A stretch of DNA of 64,000 bases from TMED14 sp002378565 (GTDB lineage: Bacteria; Bacteroidota; Bacteroidia; Flavobacteriales; Schleiferiaceae). The translations under genes were made by a program, and so were the position numbers. Shown in pieces: positions 54,556 to 63,753 of the stretch (positions within the stretch are counted from its first letter, which is position 1; each line of letters begins with the position of its first letter). The notes under the pieces were generated by a model. It worked only from the letters and a program-made list of their open reading frames with translations. It did no database searches and was not told the DNA's origin. The stretch is taken from assembly GCA_943846715.1 (NCBI GenBank), contig OX044356.1, forward strand, positions 930,001 to 994,000. Direction: 5' to 3'.

Positions 54556-55128
54556 TTAACCGTTCAGCTGCAGCTCCTTCCTTAGGTTGATGACAGCATA
54601 GCGCATCCGTCCCAGGGCAGTATTGATGCCTACCCCTGTTTCTTCAGCGATGGCTCTGAAGCTGAGATTGGACTGAACCCGCAGCTTCACAACTTCCTGT
54701 TGATTCAATGGGAGTTTTGACACAGCTTTCCACATGCTTTCATTGAACTGCATGGAGAGCATGACCTCTTCCGCAGTGAATTGCTCATCACCCATGCCTA
54801 AAACAGCTTGATGGCATTGTTCCACAGAAACCACTGGCGAACGTTTCATTTTTCTGAAATGGTCCATAGCTAGGTTGCCAGCTACCCGGTACATCCAAGG
54901 CATGAAGCGTCCAGACTCAATATATTTCCCAAGCTTAACTGCATGAATAAACTTGATCCATGCATCCTGAGCTATGTCTTGTGAGAGGTCCCAGTCTCGG
55001 ACCTTTTTAAAAATAAAATGAAGCAGCTGATCTCCGTGGAGGTCCATTAGATGGGTCAGAGATTGCTCGTGACCATTAAGGTATTGCTGAACCAATTGTG
55101 CATCGGTCGCCTTTGCTGTGTGTTGCAT
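54556..55128 (-). CDS. ECF-type RNA polymerase sigma factor
   Basis: 190 aa. Sigma-70 region 2 (KVRDWDLSQDIAQDAWIKFI, FMPWMYRVAGNLAMDHFRK) and region 4 (LPLNQQEVVKLRVQSNLSFR, AEETGVGINTALGRMRYAV). It is an extracytoplasmic-function factor of the Bacteroidota type. No anti-sigma factor follows within the window, so the input signal cannot be inferred. It is divergent from uvrA with a 204-bp gap that is AT-rich. Confidence 0.9.
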   Translation of the reverse strand: MQHTAKATDAQLVQQYLNGHEQSLTHLMDLHGDQLLHFIFKKVRDWDLSQDIAQDAWIKFIHAVKLGKYIESGRFMPWMYRVAGNLAMDHFRKMKRSPVVSVEQCHQAVLGMGDEQFTAEEVMLSMQFNESMWKAVSKLPLNQQEVVKLRVQSNLSFRAIAEETGVGINTALGRMRYAVINLRKELQLNG

Positions 55129-55312
55129 GGTATGCAGAATAAAAAGTTAGCGTAGGCTTCAAGCAATAGGCAGATGGTGTTTTCTGTGAATATTTGGTAA
55201 ATCTATCATTTTTTACCGCAACCTCTACATGCCGTATCAGATGACATCCAAAAAAACATTTGGTGATAGAACTTTTTTTTTGAATTCAGTGATCTTTTTC
55301 AGTCAAGAGAGA

Positions 55313-55320
55313 TATTTTTG
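55313..55320 (+). promoter_or_regulatory. -7 element just before uvrA
   Basis: TATTTTTG ends 12 nt before the uvrA ATG (55333). It matches TAnnTTTG; a leader of about 5-6 nt is implied. The -33 region is only a T-tract. Confidence 0.35.
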
Positions 55321-55332
55321 TCCATTCGACTT

Positions 55333-58086
55333 ATGGCAACTAAAAACACCCTTCGCATCCAAGGTGCGCGCATGCACAACCTCAAGCACATTGACCTGTC
55401 CTTTGAGCATGGTCAGTTGGTGGTTATCACGGGTGTCAGTGGTAGCGGGAAATCCTCCCTTGCCTTTGACACCCTGTATGCAGAGGGTCAAAGGCGATAC
55501 GTTGAATCACTGTCTGCTTATGCCCGTCAGTTTCTTGGTAAGATTGCCAAACCTGAAGTTGATGACATCAAAGGCCTTGCGCCTGCCATAGCCATCGCGC
55601 AAAAAATCATATCGCGCAACCCTAGATCCACCGTTGGCACCGTTTCAGAAATCAATGACTACCTCCGGGTATTGTTTGCTCGCATTGGTGTCACCCACTC
55701 CCCCATCAGTGGACAGGTGGTCAAGCGACATCGCATTGAGGATGTCCTCAAGCAATTGGCAGACCGTCCAACAGGCGAACACGCCATCGTCTCATCCCCC
55801 TTAGACTTCAGTCAACGAACAGCCATTGAAGTCGTCCAGTTACTGACTCAGCAGGGCTATGCACGCATCCTTGACAAAGAAGGCAACACCCACCGCTTGG
55901 ATCAAGTTGGCGACGGCATTGCAGACTTTGCCTTGGTCGTTGATCGCCTACCTACCGGTCCTTTGGATGACGCATGGGCAACGCGGGCCGCTGATTCTAT
56001 ACAGACAGCATTTTACGAGGGCGATGGCAGCCTAGTCTTGTCCTACGAATCGGGTGAAAACATCGACTTCTCCAACAAATTCTCCTTGGATGGAATGGAC
56101 TTTGAAGAACCTACACCAACCTTGTTTTCCTTCAATAACCCCCATGGAGCCTGCCCATCCTGTGAAGGTTTTGGATCTGTCTTAGGCATCGATCCAACCC
56201 TGGTGATCCCTAACCGGTTCCTCAGTGTGCGAGAAGAAGCCATTGCCGCATGGAAGGGTGAACGACTGCAAGCATGGAGAGTCCAATTGATGGACGGTGC
56301 AGAAGCTTCAGGATTGGACATGGACATACCCATTGGCGACATGACCCCAGACCAAGAGGCCTTGCTGTGGTCGGGCAACAGCCATTTCAAAGGGCTTGAT
56401 TCGTTTTTCAAACATGTTGAGGCTAAATCCTACAAAATTCAATTCAGGGTGCTGCTTGCTCGGTACCGCGGCAAAACGGACTGCAAGGTCTGCATGGGTT
56501 CTCGGCTCAGGCAAGATGTATCTTATGTAACCATCCAAGGTGTCAGCATGATTGACATCAATGATTGGTCTATTTCACGTGCATCAGCATGGTTCAAATC
56601 CCTGACCTTGAACGAACAGGATGAGTCCATTGCCCGACGCTTGCTGATTGAGATTCAAAACCGACTAACCGTCTTGCAGCAGGTGGGTCTGCATTACCTC
56701 AACCTGAACCGGCCATCAGCCACACTCTCAGGCGGAGAAAGTCAGCGAATCAACCTAGCAACCAATCTAGGAGCCTCCCTTGTGGGATCGATGTACATCC
56801 TTGATGAACCCAGCATTGGTCTGCATCCACGCGACTCTCGAAAACTTTTGGACGTCCTGATTGCCTTGCGTGACAAAGGCAACACCGTGATTGTGGTTGA
56901 ACACGATGAGCTATTCATGCGATCAGCAGATACGTTGATTGATCTAGGCCCCGGAGCTGGAAGCCTTGGTGGTGAGATCGTCTACAATGGACCGGGAATA
57001 GGCATTGAAGCAAGTCAATCACTGACGGCTGATTACCTGACCGGGCGAAAGGCCATTCATCGACAGACAAACCTTTCAGCGCCAACTGCCTGGGTCCAAT
57101 TGTTGGGTGCCAAATTGCACAACCTCCAATCGGTTGACTTGCACATCCCATTGAATCGACTGTCTGTGATCTGCGGGGTAAGTGGGGGCGGAAAAACCAC
57201 TTTAATCAAACACTGCCTGGTCCCCGCATTGACCAAGCATTTTCAATCACCGTTTGCTAATAGACAAAGCTCTGGACTTGCTGGCGACCTCTCGCAGATT
57301 GACGCCATGGAGCTGGTAGATCAAAACCCTATTGGCAAAAGCAGTCGATCCAACCCTGCCACTTACCTCAAAGTCTACGACGACATTCGATCGTTGTATG
57401 CCAGCCAACAAGGCGCAAAAATCATGGGGTTCAAAAGCAAGCACTTCTCCTTCAATACCGATGGAGGTCGATGTGAAGCCTGCAAAGGCGACGGCTATGT
57501 GGTGGTTGAAATGCAATTCATGGCTGACGTGCACCTGAGTTGCGAACACTGCCATGGTCAGCGATTCAAAGACGAAGTGTTAGATATTGCCATCAATGGC
57601 AAGCACATCAAGGATGTCCTTGATATGACCATTGACGATGCCAGCACATTCTTCCAATCTATTGGCAGCGATCGCATTGCCAACAAACTTAAGCCATTGA
57701 TTGATGTTGGCTTAGGCTATGTCAACATGGGGCAATCCAGCAGCAGCTTATCCGGTGGCGAAGCTCAGCGGGTGAAGCTGGCCTCCTTCCTGTCTAAAGG
57801 TCAACTCAGCGAAAACATCCTTTTCCTCTTTGATGAACCAACCACAGGTCTCCATTTTGATGATGTGCAAAAACTCCTCAAAGCCTTTGATGCTTTGATC
57901 GCCATGGGCCATACCGTTTGTGTGATCGAGCATCACTTGGATGTGGTGAAACTCTCAGATTGGCTGATTGAATTGGGGCCAGAAGGCGGAGATGCAGGGG
58001 GCAAAATCATCCATGCAGGCTTAGCGTCTGACATCCTATCAGTGAAGGATTCACCAACAGGGTCATGCCTTAGGCAAACCACATAA
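55333..58086 (+). CDS. uvrA: Excinuclease ABC subunit A
   Basis: 917 aa, the damage-sensing ATPase of nucleotide excision repair. First Walker A GVSGSGKSS (about 34-42), YVESLSAYARQFLG, zinc site CPSCEGFG...CKVCMGSRL, signature LSGGESQRINLA, Walker B YILDEPSIGLHP. Second half: GVSGGGKTTLIK, CEACKGDGYV...CEHCHGQRF zinc site, SLSGGEAQRVKLA, LFDEPTTGLHF. The ATG at 55333 is preferred to a TTG at 55318. Full-length family member. Confidence 0.96.
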   Translation: MATKNTLRIQGARMHNLKHIDLSFEHGQLVVITGVSGSGKSSLAFDTLYAEGQRRYVESLSAYARQFLGKIAKPEVDDIKGLAPAIAIAQKIISRNPRSTVGTVSEINDYLRVLFARIGVTHSPISGQVVKRHRIEDVLKQLADRPTGEHAIVSSPLDFSQRTAIEVVQLLTQQGYARILDKEGNTHRLDQVGDGIADFALVVDRLPTGPLDDAWATRAADSIQTAFYEGDGSLVLSYESGENIDFSNKFSLDGMDFEEPTPTLFSFNNPHGACPSCEGFGSVLGIDPTLVIPNRFLSVREEAIAAWKGERLQAWRVQLMDGAEASGLDMDIPIGDMTPDQEALLWSGNSHFKGLDSFFKHVEAKSYKIQFRVLLARYRGKTDCKVCMGSRLRQDVSYVTIQGVSMIDINDWSISRASAWFKSLTLNEQDESIARRLLIEIQNRLTVLQQVGLHYLNLNRPSATLSGGESQRINLATNLGASLVGSMYILDEPSIGLHPRDSRKLLDVLIALRDKGNTVIVVEHDELFMRSADTLIDLGPGAGSLGGEIVYNGPGIGIEASQSLTADYLTGRKAIHRQTNLSAPTAWVQLLGAKLHNLQSVDLHIPLNRLSVICGVSGGGKTTLIKHCLVPALTKHFQSPFANRQSSGLAGDLSQIDAMELVDQNPIGKSSRSNPATYLKVYDDIRSLYASQQGAKIMGFKSKHFSFNTDGGRCEACKGDGYVVVEMQFMADVHLSCEHCHGQRFKDEVLDIAINGKHIKDVLDMTIDDASTFFQSIGSDRIANKLKPLIDVGLGYVNMGQSSSSLSGGEAQRVKLASFLSKGQLSENILFLFDEPTTGLHFDDVQKLLKAFDALIAMGHTVCVIEHHLDVVKLSDWLIELGPEGGDAGGKIIHAGLASDILSVKDSPTGSCLRQTT

Positions 58087-58129
58087 AGGTTCTTGGTTTT
58101 GGTGTGAGGCCCAGGTATTTACTCAGGCC

Positions 58130-58912
58130 CTATTTTTTCATCAAGTCACGCTGACGCAAGGCCTCAAAAAGGACCACCGCTGTACTCACGCTCACATTCA
58201 ATGAGTCGACAACTCCTTTCATAGGAATGCAGATTTTTATAGCCTCTGACTCAGACCAGCTCGACTGCAAACCCTCTGCTTCAGGGCCTACCACAATGGC
58301 CAGGGACCCAGACAAGTCAGACGATGTGTGGCTAGATTTCCCATCCAAATGCATCAATACCGGTGTGATTTGATTGGCTTTCAGCCACGCCATGCAGTCC
58401 TCCCTGCTGGCCATTGCCGTCTGGCAATGGAAGATGCCACCGAGGCTATTGCGTATAGCTTGTGGGGACAGGGGATCGCATTCCAACTGAGAAAACAACA
58501 CTGCATCAGCACCTACCGCATTGGCAGATCGCATGATGGCACCCACATTGCCCGGCTTTTCTAAACCATCCAGAACCACAATCAGCGGGGACGCTGGCAG
58601 GCGCAATAGCGAGAGCTCCATGCTTGGCCGCACAAAAACTGCCAAGCTGTTAACCCCGTGGCTTCGCATGACCATTTTCTCAAAGGCCTTATTGCTGCAG
58701 GTGATGACTTTGCTTGGTGAAACAGCCAAGGTCTTTTCACAATCCACCCGTTGAAACAGCGTCCTTAAATGCCAACCTGACTTCAAGGCCCTAGCGATTT
58801 CTCGTTCACCCTCTACCACAACCACGTCGTCCTGTTTTCTGGCAGATGTTTTTGCAAGCCATATTTTGACTTGCTGAATTTTTGGGTTGCTAGGGCTATC
58901 AATGTGCATCAT
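58130..58912 (-). CDS. TrmH/SpoU family RNA 2'-O-methyltransferase
   Basis: 260 aa. SAM-dependent knotted methyltransferase acting on tRNA or rRNA ribose. The N-terminal substrate-binding part (NPKIQQVKIWLAKTSARKQD, VVEGEREIARAL) is followed by motif 1 VLDGLEKPGNVGAIMRSANA, motif 2 IVVGPEAEGLQ and motif 3 IPMKGVVDSLNVSVSTAV. The exact site is unknown (RlmB-like or TsnR-like). It overlaps the SUI1-like gene by 4 nt. Confidence 0.9.
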   Translation of the reverse strand: MMHIDSPSNPKIQQVKIWLAKTSARKQDDVVVVEGEREIARALKSGWHLRTLFQRVDCEKTLAVSPSKVITCSNKAFEKMVMRSHGVNSLAVFVRPSMELSLLRLPASPLIVVLDGLEKPGNVGAIMRSANAVGADAVLFSQLECDPLSPQAIRNSLGGIFHCQTAMASREDCMAWLKANQITPVLMHLDGKSSHTSSDLSGSLAIVVGPEAEGLQSSWSESEAIKICIPMKGVVDSLNVSVSTAVVLFEALRQRDLMKK

Positions 58913-59301
58913 CCTCCAGTGCGTTTATGGGTTAGTCCCATGCGGTCCAACTGTTGTTCCACCTTCTCGCGGATGTCGCCTTGCAATAGCAAAACTTCTG
59001 ATTTCAAGCTGCCACCGACGCTTAGGGATTTTTTTAATTGAGATGCCACTTCATTGAGGTTGCCGCCTTGTGTTGACTCAAAATTCAAGGAGACCACCCA
59101 CCGACCATTGCGTCGCTCACGCAAGATCCCTACTTGGCCATGCATGGGCTGGATTGATTGTTCATCACCAACCTGACCGGCCACCTCATGCTTTGTGTCA
59201 TTGGGCTTAGGAACAACGACCCCTAAGGCCTGTGACAAAGCAGAAGCAAAGGGATTGTCACTCGCAACAACCTGTTTTGAATGGTCTTTTCGCTTAGCCA
59301 T
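58909..59301 (-). CDS. SUI1/eIF1-like translation factor (YciH family)
   Basis: 130 aa. The C-terminal 80 residues form the SUI1 fold (VGILRERRNGRWVVSLNFES, LNEVASQLKKSLSVGGSLKS, LLQGDIREKVEQQLDRMG), with a disordered charged N-terminus. Bacterial YciH proteins bind the 30S subunit and affect start-site fidelity; this may matter in an organism that initiates without Shine-Dalgarno pairing. It overlaps bshA by 8 nt and the methyltransferase gene by 4. Confidence 0.9.
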   Translation of the reverse strand: MAKRKDHSKQVVASDNPFASALSQALGVVVPKPNDTKHEVAGQVGDEQSIQPMHGQVGILRERRNGRWVVSLNFESTQGGNLNEVASQLKKSLSVGGSLKSEVLLLQGDIREKVEQQLDRMGLTHKRTGG

Positions 59302-60433
59302 GGATCACGCGTCGATAGATGGCTAAGTATTCATCAGCAACATCCGTGACAGAAAAGCCTTCTGCAGACTTTCTTGCTGCATTGGCAAAGCCTTGTTGTG
59401 TGGGGCGATCTTTAAGTATTTCCAAGGCCCTAGCAGCCATGGCATCCACATCACCCACAGCCTCCAAATAGCCATTTACTCCATGGGTAACAACCTCTGG
59501 AAGCCCTCCTGAATTGGATGCAATCACAGGCACATGACACGCCATGGCCTCCAATGCAGCCAGACCAAAGCTCTCTGACTCCGAAGGCAAAAGAAACAAA
59601 TCTGATTGACCCAGGACATGGTTCACCTCAGTGGTCTTGCCTGCAAACAACACCTTGCCAGCCAGACCCAAGGCCTTCACATGTTGCTCAGCACCTGTGC
59701 GTTCTGGGCCATCCCCAACCATGATGAGTTTGGCAGGGATTTTTGCCTGAATTCTTTCAAAAATATCAATGACATCAGCAATGCGCTTGACCTTTCGGAA
59801 ATTGGATACATGGGAAATAATCCACTCGCCATGGGTTGACAATTGCATTTGACGGTCGCCTTTGCATCGAAAAAATCGCGTGCTGTCCACAAAATTGGGC
59901 ACGACCTGAATGGGTCTTTTGATGCCAAAGAAGTCAATGGTATCAGCCTTCAAAGAATCAGAAACTGCTGTGACAGCTGACGAATGTTCAATTGAAAAAC
60001 AAACGGCGTGGCGGTAGGCCGGGTGTTTGCCAACCAAGGTGATATCTGTGCCGTGCAAGGTGGTCACAATGGGTAAATGCTTGCCCTTGTCTTCTAGGAT
60101 TTTCCTTGCCATGTAAGCAGCGTAAGCATGAGGGATGGCGTAGTGCACATGCAACACATCCAAAGATTCCCGTTCAACCATGGCAACCATGGCACTTGAC
60201 AAGGCTAACTCATAGGGCTGGTATTGAAAGAGTGGGTAGTTTTCGACCTGAACCTCATGGTAATGAAGGTTAGGGTTGTAGGCATTCAATCGCACAGGCT
60301 GTGCGTAGCTCAATACATGCACTTGATGCCCTTGCTCGGCCAAATGGTTAGCTAATTCAGTCGCCAAGACACCTGATCCACCAAAGGTGGGGTAGCAAAC
60401 GATGCCAATACGCAGCAGTGGTTTAGTTGACAA
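59294..60433 (-). CDS. bshA: N-acetyl-alpha-D-glucosaminyl L-malate synthase
   Basis: 379 aa GT4 glycosyltransferase. First step of bacillithiol synthesis: UDP-GlcNAc plus L-malate. GIVCYPTFGGSGVLATELAN at the start, VHYAIPHAYAAYMA, TLHGTDITLVG, VVPNFVDSTRFF, and the C-terminal ESESFGLAALEAMACHVPVI sugar-nucleotide motif. Presence implies that bacillithiol is the main low-molecular-weight thiol. bshB and bshC are not in the window. It lies in the middle of a five-gene overlapping operon. Confidence 0.94.
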   Translation of the reverse strand: MSTKPLLRIGIVCYPTFGGSGVLATELANHLAEQGHQVHVLSYAQPVRLNAYNPNLHYHEVQVENYPLFQYQPYELALSSAMVAMVERESLDVLHVHYAIPHAYAAYMARKILEDKGKHLPIVTTLHGTDITLVGKHPAYRHAVCFSIEHSSAVTAVSDSLKADTIDFFGIKRPIQVVPNFVDSTRFFRCKGDRQMQLSTHGEWIISHVSNFRKVKRIADVIDIFERIQAKIPAKLIMVGDGPERTGAEQHVKALGLAGKVLFAGKTTEVNHVLGQSDLFLLPSESESFGLAALEAMACHVPVIASNSGGLPEVVTHGVNGYLEAVGDVDAMAARALEILKDRPTQQGFANAARKSAEGFSVTDVADEYLAIYRRVIHG

Positions 60434-61016
60434 TGTGGTTGTTTTTGTAGGTGATACGACTGGTTTCTAAGCCATCGATTTGGTAATTGATAACCTCGCC
60501 ATCGATGTTGCCTTTTTGGTAAGGGTAAATGGATGCCACCTTCCCGTTGTCATGGTACCAAGTGGCTTTGCCTTGCTTTTGGTTGTTGAACCAATTCACC
60601 CTGCTCTGAATGACCCCCGACACATAATAAGCAATGGCCTCACCATGCAACCGACCATAGCGCCAGGGCTTTCGGTCAAGCAAACGGCCTGCTTGATCAT
60701 AGGAACGCTCCTGGCCATGCTTCTGCCCATCATACCATTCACTGTAGTTGATGATTTGTCCTGATGAATGGAATTCCCACAAGGGACCGTGCGACATGCC
60801 ATCTTTGAACATGCGTATGGATTGCGGCTTGCCGTTGCCATGGTACATGACATAGGTGCTGTCAATATCCCATGCCAATGCCGCCTGCTGCACATGACCT
60901 TGTGCCTGCAAAGCAGTTCCTGGCAGAGCCAGGACGCTAATTAAGCACAGACTGCTGCACCACCTCTTGAATCCGGGTGCGGATGTCCATGTGAGATATT
61001 TTCCAATTGTCGGCAT
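60423..61016 (-). CDS. MORN/YwqK-like repeat protein
   Basis: 197 aa from the ATG at 61016; the frame is open to 61106 but that part overlaps the preceding gene, so the start is uncertain. A signal-like segment (CSSLCLISVLALPGTALQAQG) is followed by five or six MORN-like repeats of about 23 residues: YHGNGKPQSIRMFKDGMSHG, FHSSGQIINYSEWYDGQKHG, YYVSGVIQSRVNWFNNQKQG, YHDNGKVASIYPYQKGNIDG. Such proteins are common, exported, and of unknown role. It overlaps bshA by 11 nt. Confidence 0.75.
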   Translation of the reverse strand: MPTIGKYLTWTSAPGFKRWCSSLCLISVLALPGTALQAQGHVQQAALAWDIDSTYVMYHGNGKPQSIRMFKDGMSHGPLWEFHSSGQIINYSEWYDGQKHGQERSYDQAGRLLDRKPWRYGRLHGEAIAYYVSGVIQSRVNWFNNQKQGKATWYHDNGKVASIYPYQKGNIDGEVINYQIDGLETSRITYKNNHIVN

Positions 61017-63714
61017 CAGGGTATACACGATTAGATAAAAAGACCAGCACGGTGCCAGTCTCTGGGTCAGCCCATGCAAAAGTACCGGTAAAACCGGTGT
61101 GTCCAAAGCTCAAAGGACTGACACACCCACACGTAGGTCCAGGGCCATCTTCTTGTGGTCGATCAAAGCCAAGTCCGCGTCGGTTGCCATCCTCGCAAGC
61201 CACGCAAGCGGTGAAAGCCTTTAAGGTGGCCTCATCTACGTAGGATTGCCCCATGTAGCTACCGCCATCGAGGTAGAGTTGCATCATGCGTGCCACATCG
61301 GATGCCTTGGCAAAAAGGCCAGCATGGCCCCCGACGCCACCCATGATTGCTGCGCCTGGGTCATGCACCGTGCCACGTATCACTTGCTTTCTGAACAGTT
61401 CATCATGCTCCGTGGGTGCAATGGTCATGAGGTCTACGCCATGATCCAGCGGCAAGTAGGTCATACCTATGCCCATGGGCTCAAACCATGCGCTGGCAAT
61501 GATGGCATCCAGACCCATGCCATGCTTGCTTTCGAGGTAGCGCTGAAATAAATAATAGCCTAAATCAGAATACCGGTAAGTCTGTGACAGCATCGTCAAG
61601 GATGCAATCTGCTCCTGAATGCTATCCGGCCAATGCCTTCCAGCATAGACATGCTGTGCGACTTGAATGGGGTGGCTGTCAGACCTTTCGCTCTGAAGGT
61701 AGTTGGCCTTCCATTCACCATTGGAATCCAAACCATCTTGGAAGAAAGGTATCCATGCAGGCAGCCCCGACTGGTGAGCCAGTACATCCTTCACGCTAAG
61801 CTCACCAACTGCTGTCCCCAATAAATGGGGCAAGAGATCTTCCATGGTCAAGGTCAACAAGCCGCCATCTCCCCGTGTTTGGTGGTCTTGCATCAAAAGT
61901 GGCACTGTAGCCAGAATTTTTGTCAAGGAGGCCACGTCGTATAGGTCATCTACCTGTGTAGGCAGCTTACCATCCAGGCTGCCCCATGCTTGGTTGATGA
62001 CCTGCTTACCATGGCGGGCTAGGAAAATTTGACAACCAGGGTAGGCCCCTGCATTCAAACCCTCCATCACGATGTCATTCACGCGGTCAAGGGTGTTTTC
62101 AGCCAACCCCATCTGTGACAAGCTAGCCTTTGACCAGGTCGAATGGATCCCTAAATTCACAGGTACCCTACCAGGGAATGTCCGTTGGTCCGGTGACAAT
62201 TCAAGCATGTCTATAACCGCTTGCTGGGTGAATGTTGTGTTTTCATAAGCAAGCACCACGGCATCGAATCGATGCAGATCCAGGCTACGTAAACCATAGG
62301 GGTTTCCCATTTGCACCAATACCACAGGATGTCCTGCCGCTTGGAAAGCTTCAGAAGCCGTCAATAAATCTGCTGAAAGCTTCGCTTGCTGCCATGGGTT
62401 TTTGCTATCAGCCATGTGCAGCAATGCCACCGCTTGGCCATCAGCTGGCTCACCTGGATCGGCCAAGGAGGCAACTGCACGATTCCCCATGGTGATGACA
62501 TGGTAAGTGGACTGTTCCATGATGCCACCATCATCATGCATCAGGGTCAACGCACCTTGCGCTATGGCTAAGGACAAATTGTCCATCAGTTTCCTATCCA
62601 TTGGCGGCATCCCTGCATGGCTCGCATCATGCTTAGGTGGTTTGTGCGCCATGACGCGCTGGAATCGTTCCGTGACTTCTGAAAAGCTGATGCGCCCTTC
62701 ATTCACAGCCTCAACCAAGGCGTCGATGGCAGCCTGTGGGTCAGCCACAAACAGCAGGATGTCATTACCTGCAATGAAGGCTTGTGCCTCCAGCTCACCT
62801 GGGGACAAATCCTGCGTCAAGCCTTTCATGTTCATCGCATCGGTGAAAATCAGCCCTTCAAATCCCAGGCTATCACGCAGCCAATAGCTGACAATGGGCT
62901 TAGATATGGAGGCAGCTGTCCCTGTTGAATCCATTGCTGGCACTGCTAAATGTGCCACCATCACGGCATCAACGCCAGCCTTCACAGCATGAGCAAAGGG
63001 GTTAAGCTCAAGGGCTTTCAAGCGATTGAGGTCATGCGCAATGCGCGGCAAGCCCTTGTGGCTATCGCTGTCACTGTCGCCGTGTCCAGGGAAATGTTTG
63101 GCGCAGGCCATCACTGCTTCCGAATGAAAGCCGGCAATCATCGCTGATGACATGGCATTGACCAGCTTGGTGTTGGAACCAATGGCTCGTTGCCCAATGA
63201 TTGGATTGTTGGGGTTGGTATTGAGATCCACCACCGGCGAAAAGTTCACATGGATGCCTAGGCTTTTTGACTCAGCCCCCAGGGCCTGGCCATAGCGCCA
63301 AGCCAATGCGGAGTCATGGGTAGCACCAAGGGTCAATGGCCACGGCAGTCGACTGAGGCTATCTAGCCGCATGGCGGCACCCCATTCCGCATCCTGCGCC
63401 ATCAACAAGGGCTGTTCTGCCAATTTTTGCAATCGATTGATGGCCTGACGTTGCCGTTCAGGGCCACCTTGCATCCAAATCATACCACCCACAAGTCCAT
63501 TCCTTGTCCAGTCTGCCAATTGATCCATGTGAGCTGCATCACCATTGCTGTAGGCTGCCACCATGATGCATTGGCCAAACATGGCGCGAAGGTGGGCGTC
63601 AGCCGCAGAATCTACAAGGGAATGATCCTGTGTTGCGCTGAGCAAAGGCAGAGCAACAAGGGGTAGTAGTCGACGGAATAAAAAGGCTTGATGCATCATG
63701 GAAAAATAGGACAT
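60937..63714 (-). CDS. GH3 beta-N-acetylhexosaminidase fused to serine beta-lactamase-like domain
   Basis: 925 aa. Signal peptide (FLFRRLLPLVALPLLSA), then a GH3 NagZ-like domain (about 40-360): QDAEWGAAMRL, NFSPVVDLNTNPNNP, KHFPGHGDSDSDSH (206-219, Asp/His pair that protonates in NagZ), and the nucleophile in LIFTDAMNMKGL. A GH3 C-terminal linker domain leads to a class C beta-lactamase-like domain with VASLTKIL (SxxK), YSDLGYYLF (YxN/D site) and HTGFTGTFAW (KTG equivalent). It is probably a periplasmic or surface enzyme of peptidoglycan turnover. The start may be one of the downstream Met residues (63699 or 63696). Confidence 0.9.
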   Translation of the reverse strand: MSYFSMMHQAFLFRRLLPLVALPLLSATQDHSLVDSAADAHLRAMFGQCIMVAAYSNGDAAHMDQLADWTRNGLVGGMIWMQGGPERQRQAINRLQKLAEQPLLMAQDAEWGAAMRLDSLSRLPWPLTLGATHDSALAWRYGQALGAESKSLGIHVNFSPVVDLNTNPNNPIIGQRAIGSNTKLVNAMSSAMIAGFHSEAVMACAKHFPGHGDSDSDSHKGLPRIAHDLNRLKALELNPFAHAVKAGVDAVMVAHLAVPAMDSTGTAASISKPIVSYWLRDSLGFEGLIFTDAMNMKGLTQDLSPGELEAQAFIAGNDILLFVADPQAAIDALVEAVNEGRISFSEVTERFQRVMAHKPPKHDASHAGMPPMDRKLMDNLSLAIAQGALTLMHDDGGIMEQSTYHVITMGNRAVASLADPGEPADGQAVALLHMADSKNPWQQAKLSADLLTASEAFQAAGHPVVLVQMGNPYGLRSLDLHRFDAVVLAYENTTFTQQAVIDMLELSPDQRTFPGRVPVNLGIHSTWSKASLSQMGLAENTLDRVNDIVMEGLNAGAYPGCQIFLARHGKQVINQAWGSLDGKLPTQVDDLYDVASLTKILATVPLLMQDHQTRGDGGLLTLTMEDLLPHLLGTAVGELSVKDVLAHQSGLPAWIPFFQDGLDSNGEWKANYLQSERSDSHPIQVAQHVYAGRHWPDSIQEQIASLTMLSQTYRYSDLGYYLFQRYLESKHGMGLDAIIASAWFEPMGIGMTYLPLDHGVDLMTIAPTEHDELFRKQVIRGTVHDPGAAIMGGVGGHAGLFAKASDVARMMQLYLDGGSYMGQSYVDEATLKAFTACVACEDGNRRGLGFDRPQEDGPGPTCGCVSPLSFGHTGFTGTFAWADPETGTVLVFLSNRVYPDADNWKISHMDIRTRIQEVVQQSVLN

Positions 63715-63723
63715 AAAGGGTCT

Positions 63724-63731
63724 TACCTTTG
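63724..63731 (+). promoter_or_regulatory. -7 element for the right-edge gene
   Basis: TACCTTTG, a full match to TAnnTTTG, lies 22 nt before the ATG at 63754, giving a leader of about 15 nt. It sits in the 39-bp gap to the divergent GH3 gene. Confidence 0.45.
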
Positions 63732-63753
63732 AACCTCTATAGGATTTTTTTCA

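Noticed and set aside
58087..58129. Possible terminator after uvrA (two AGGCCC motifs)
   Set aside because: The two motifs are direct, not inverted, repeats, so no stem can form from them.
61017..61106. Extended N-terminus of the MORN-like protein
   Set aside because: The extra residues overlap the coding end of the GH3 gene and precede a better candidate signal region; kept as uncertain rather than annotated.
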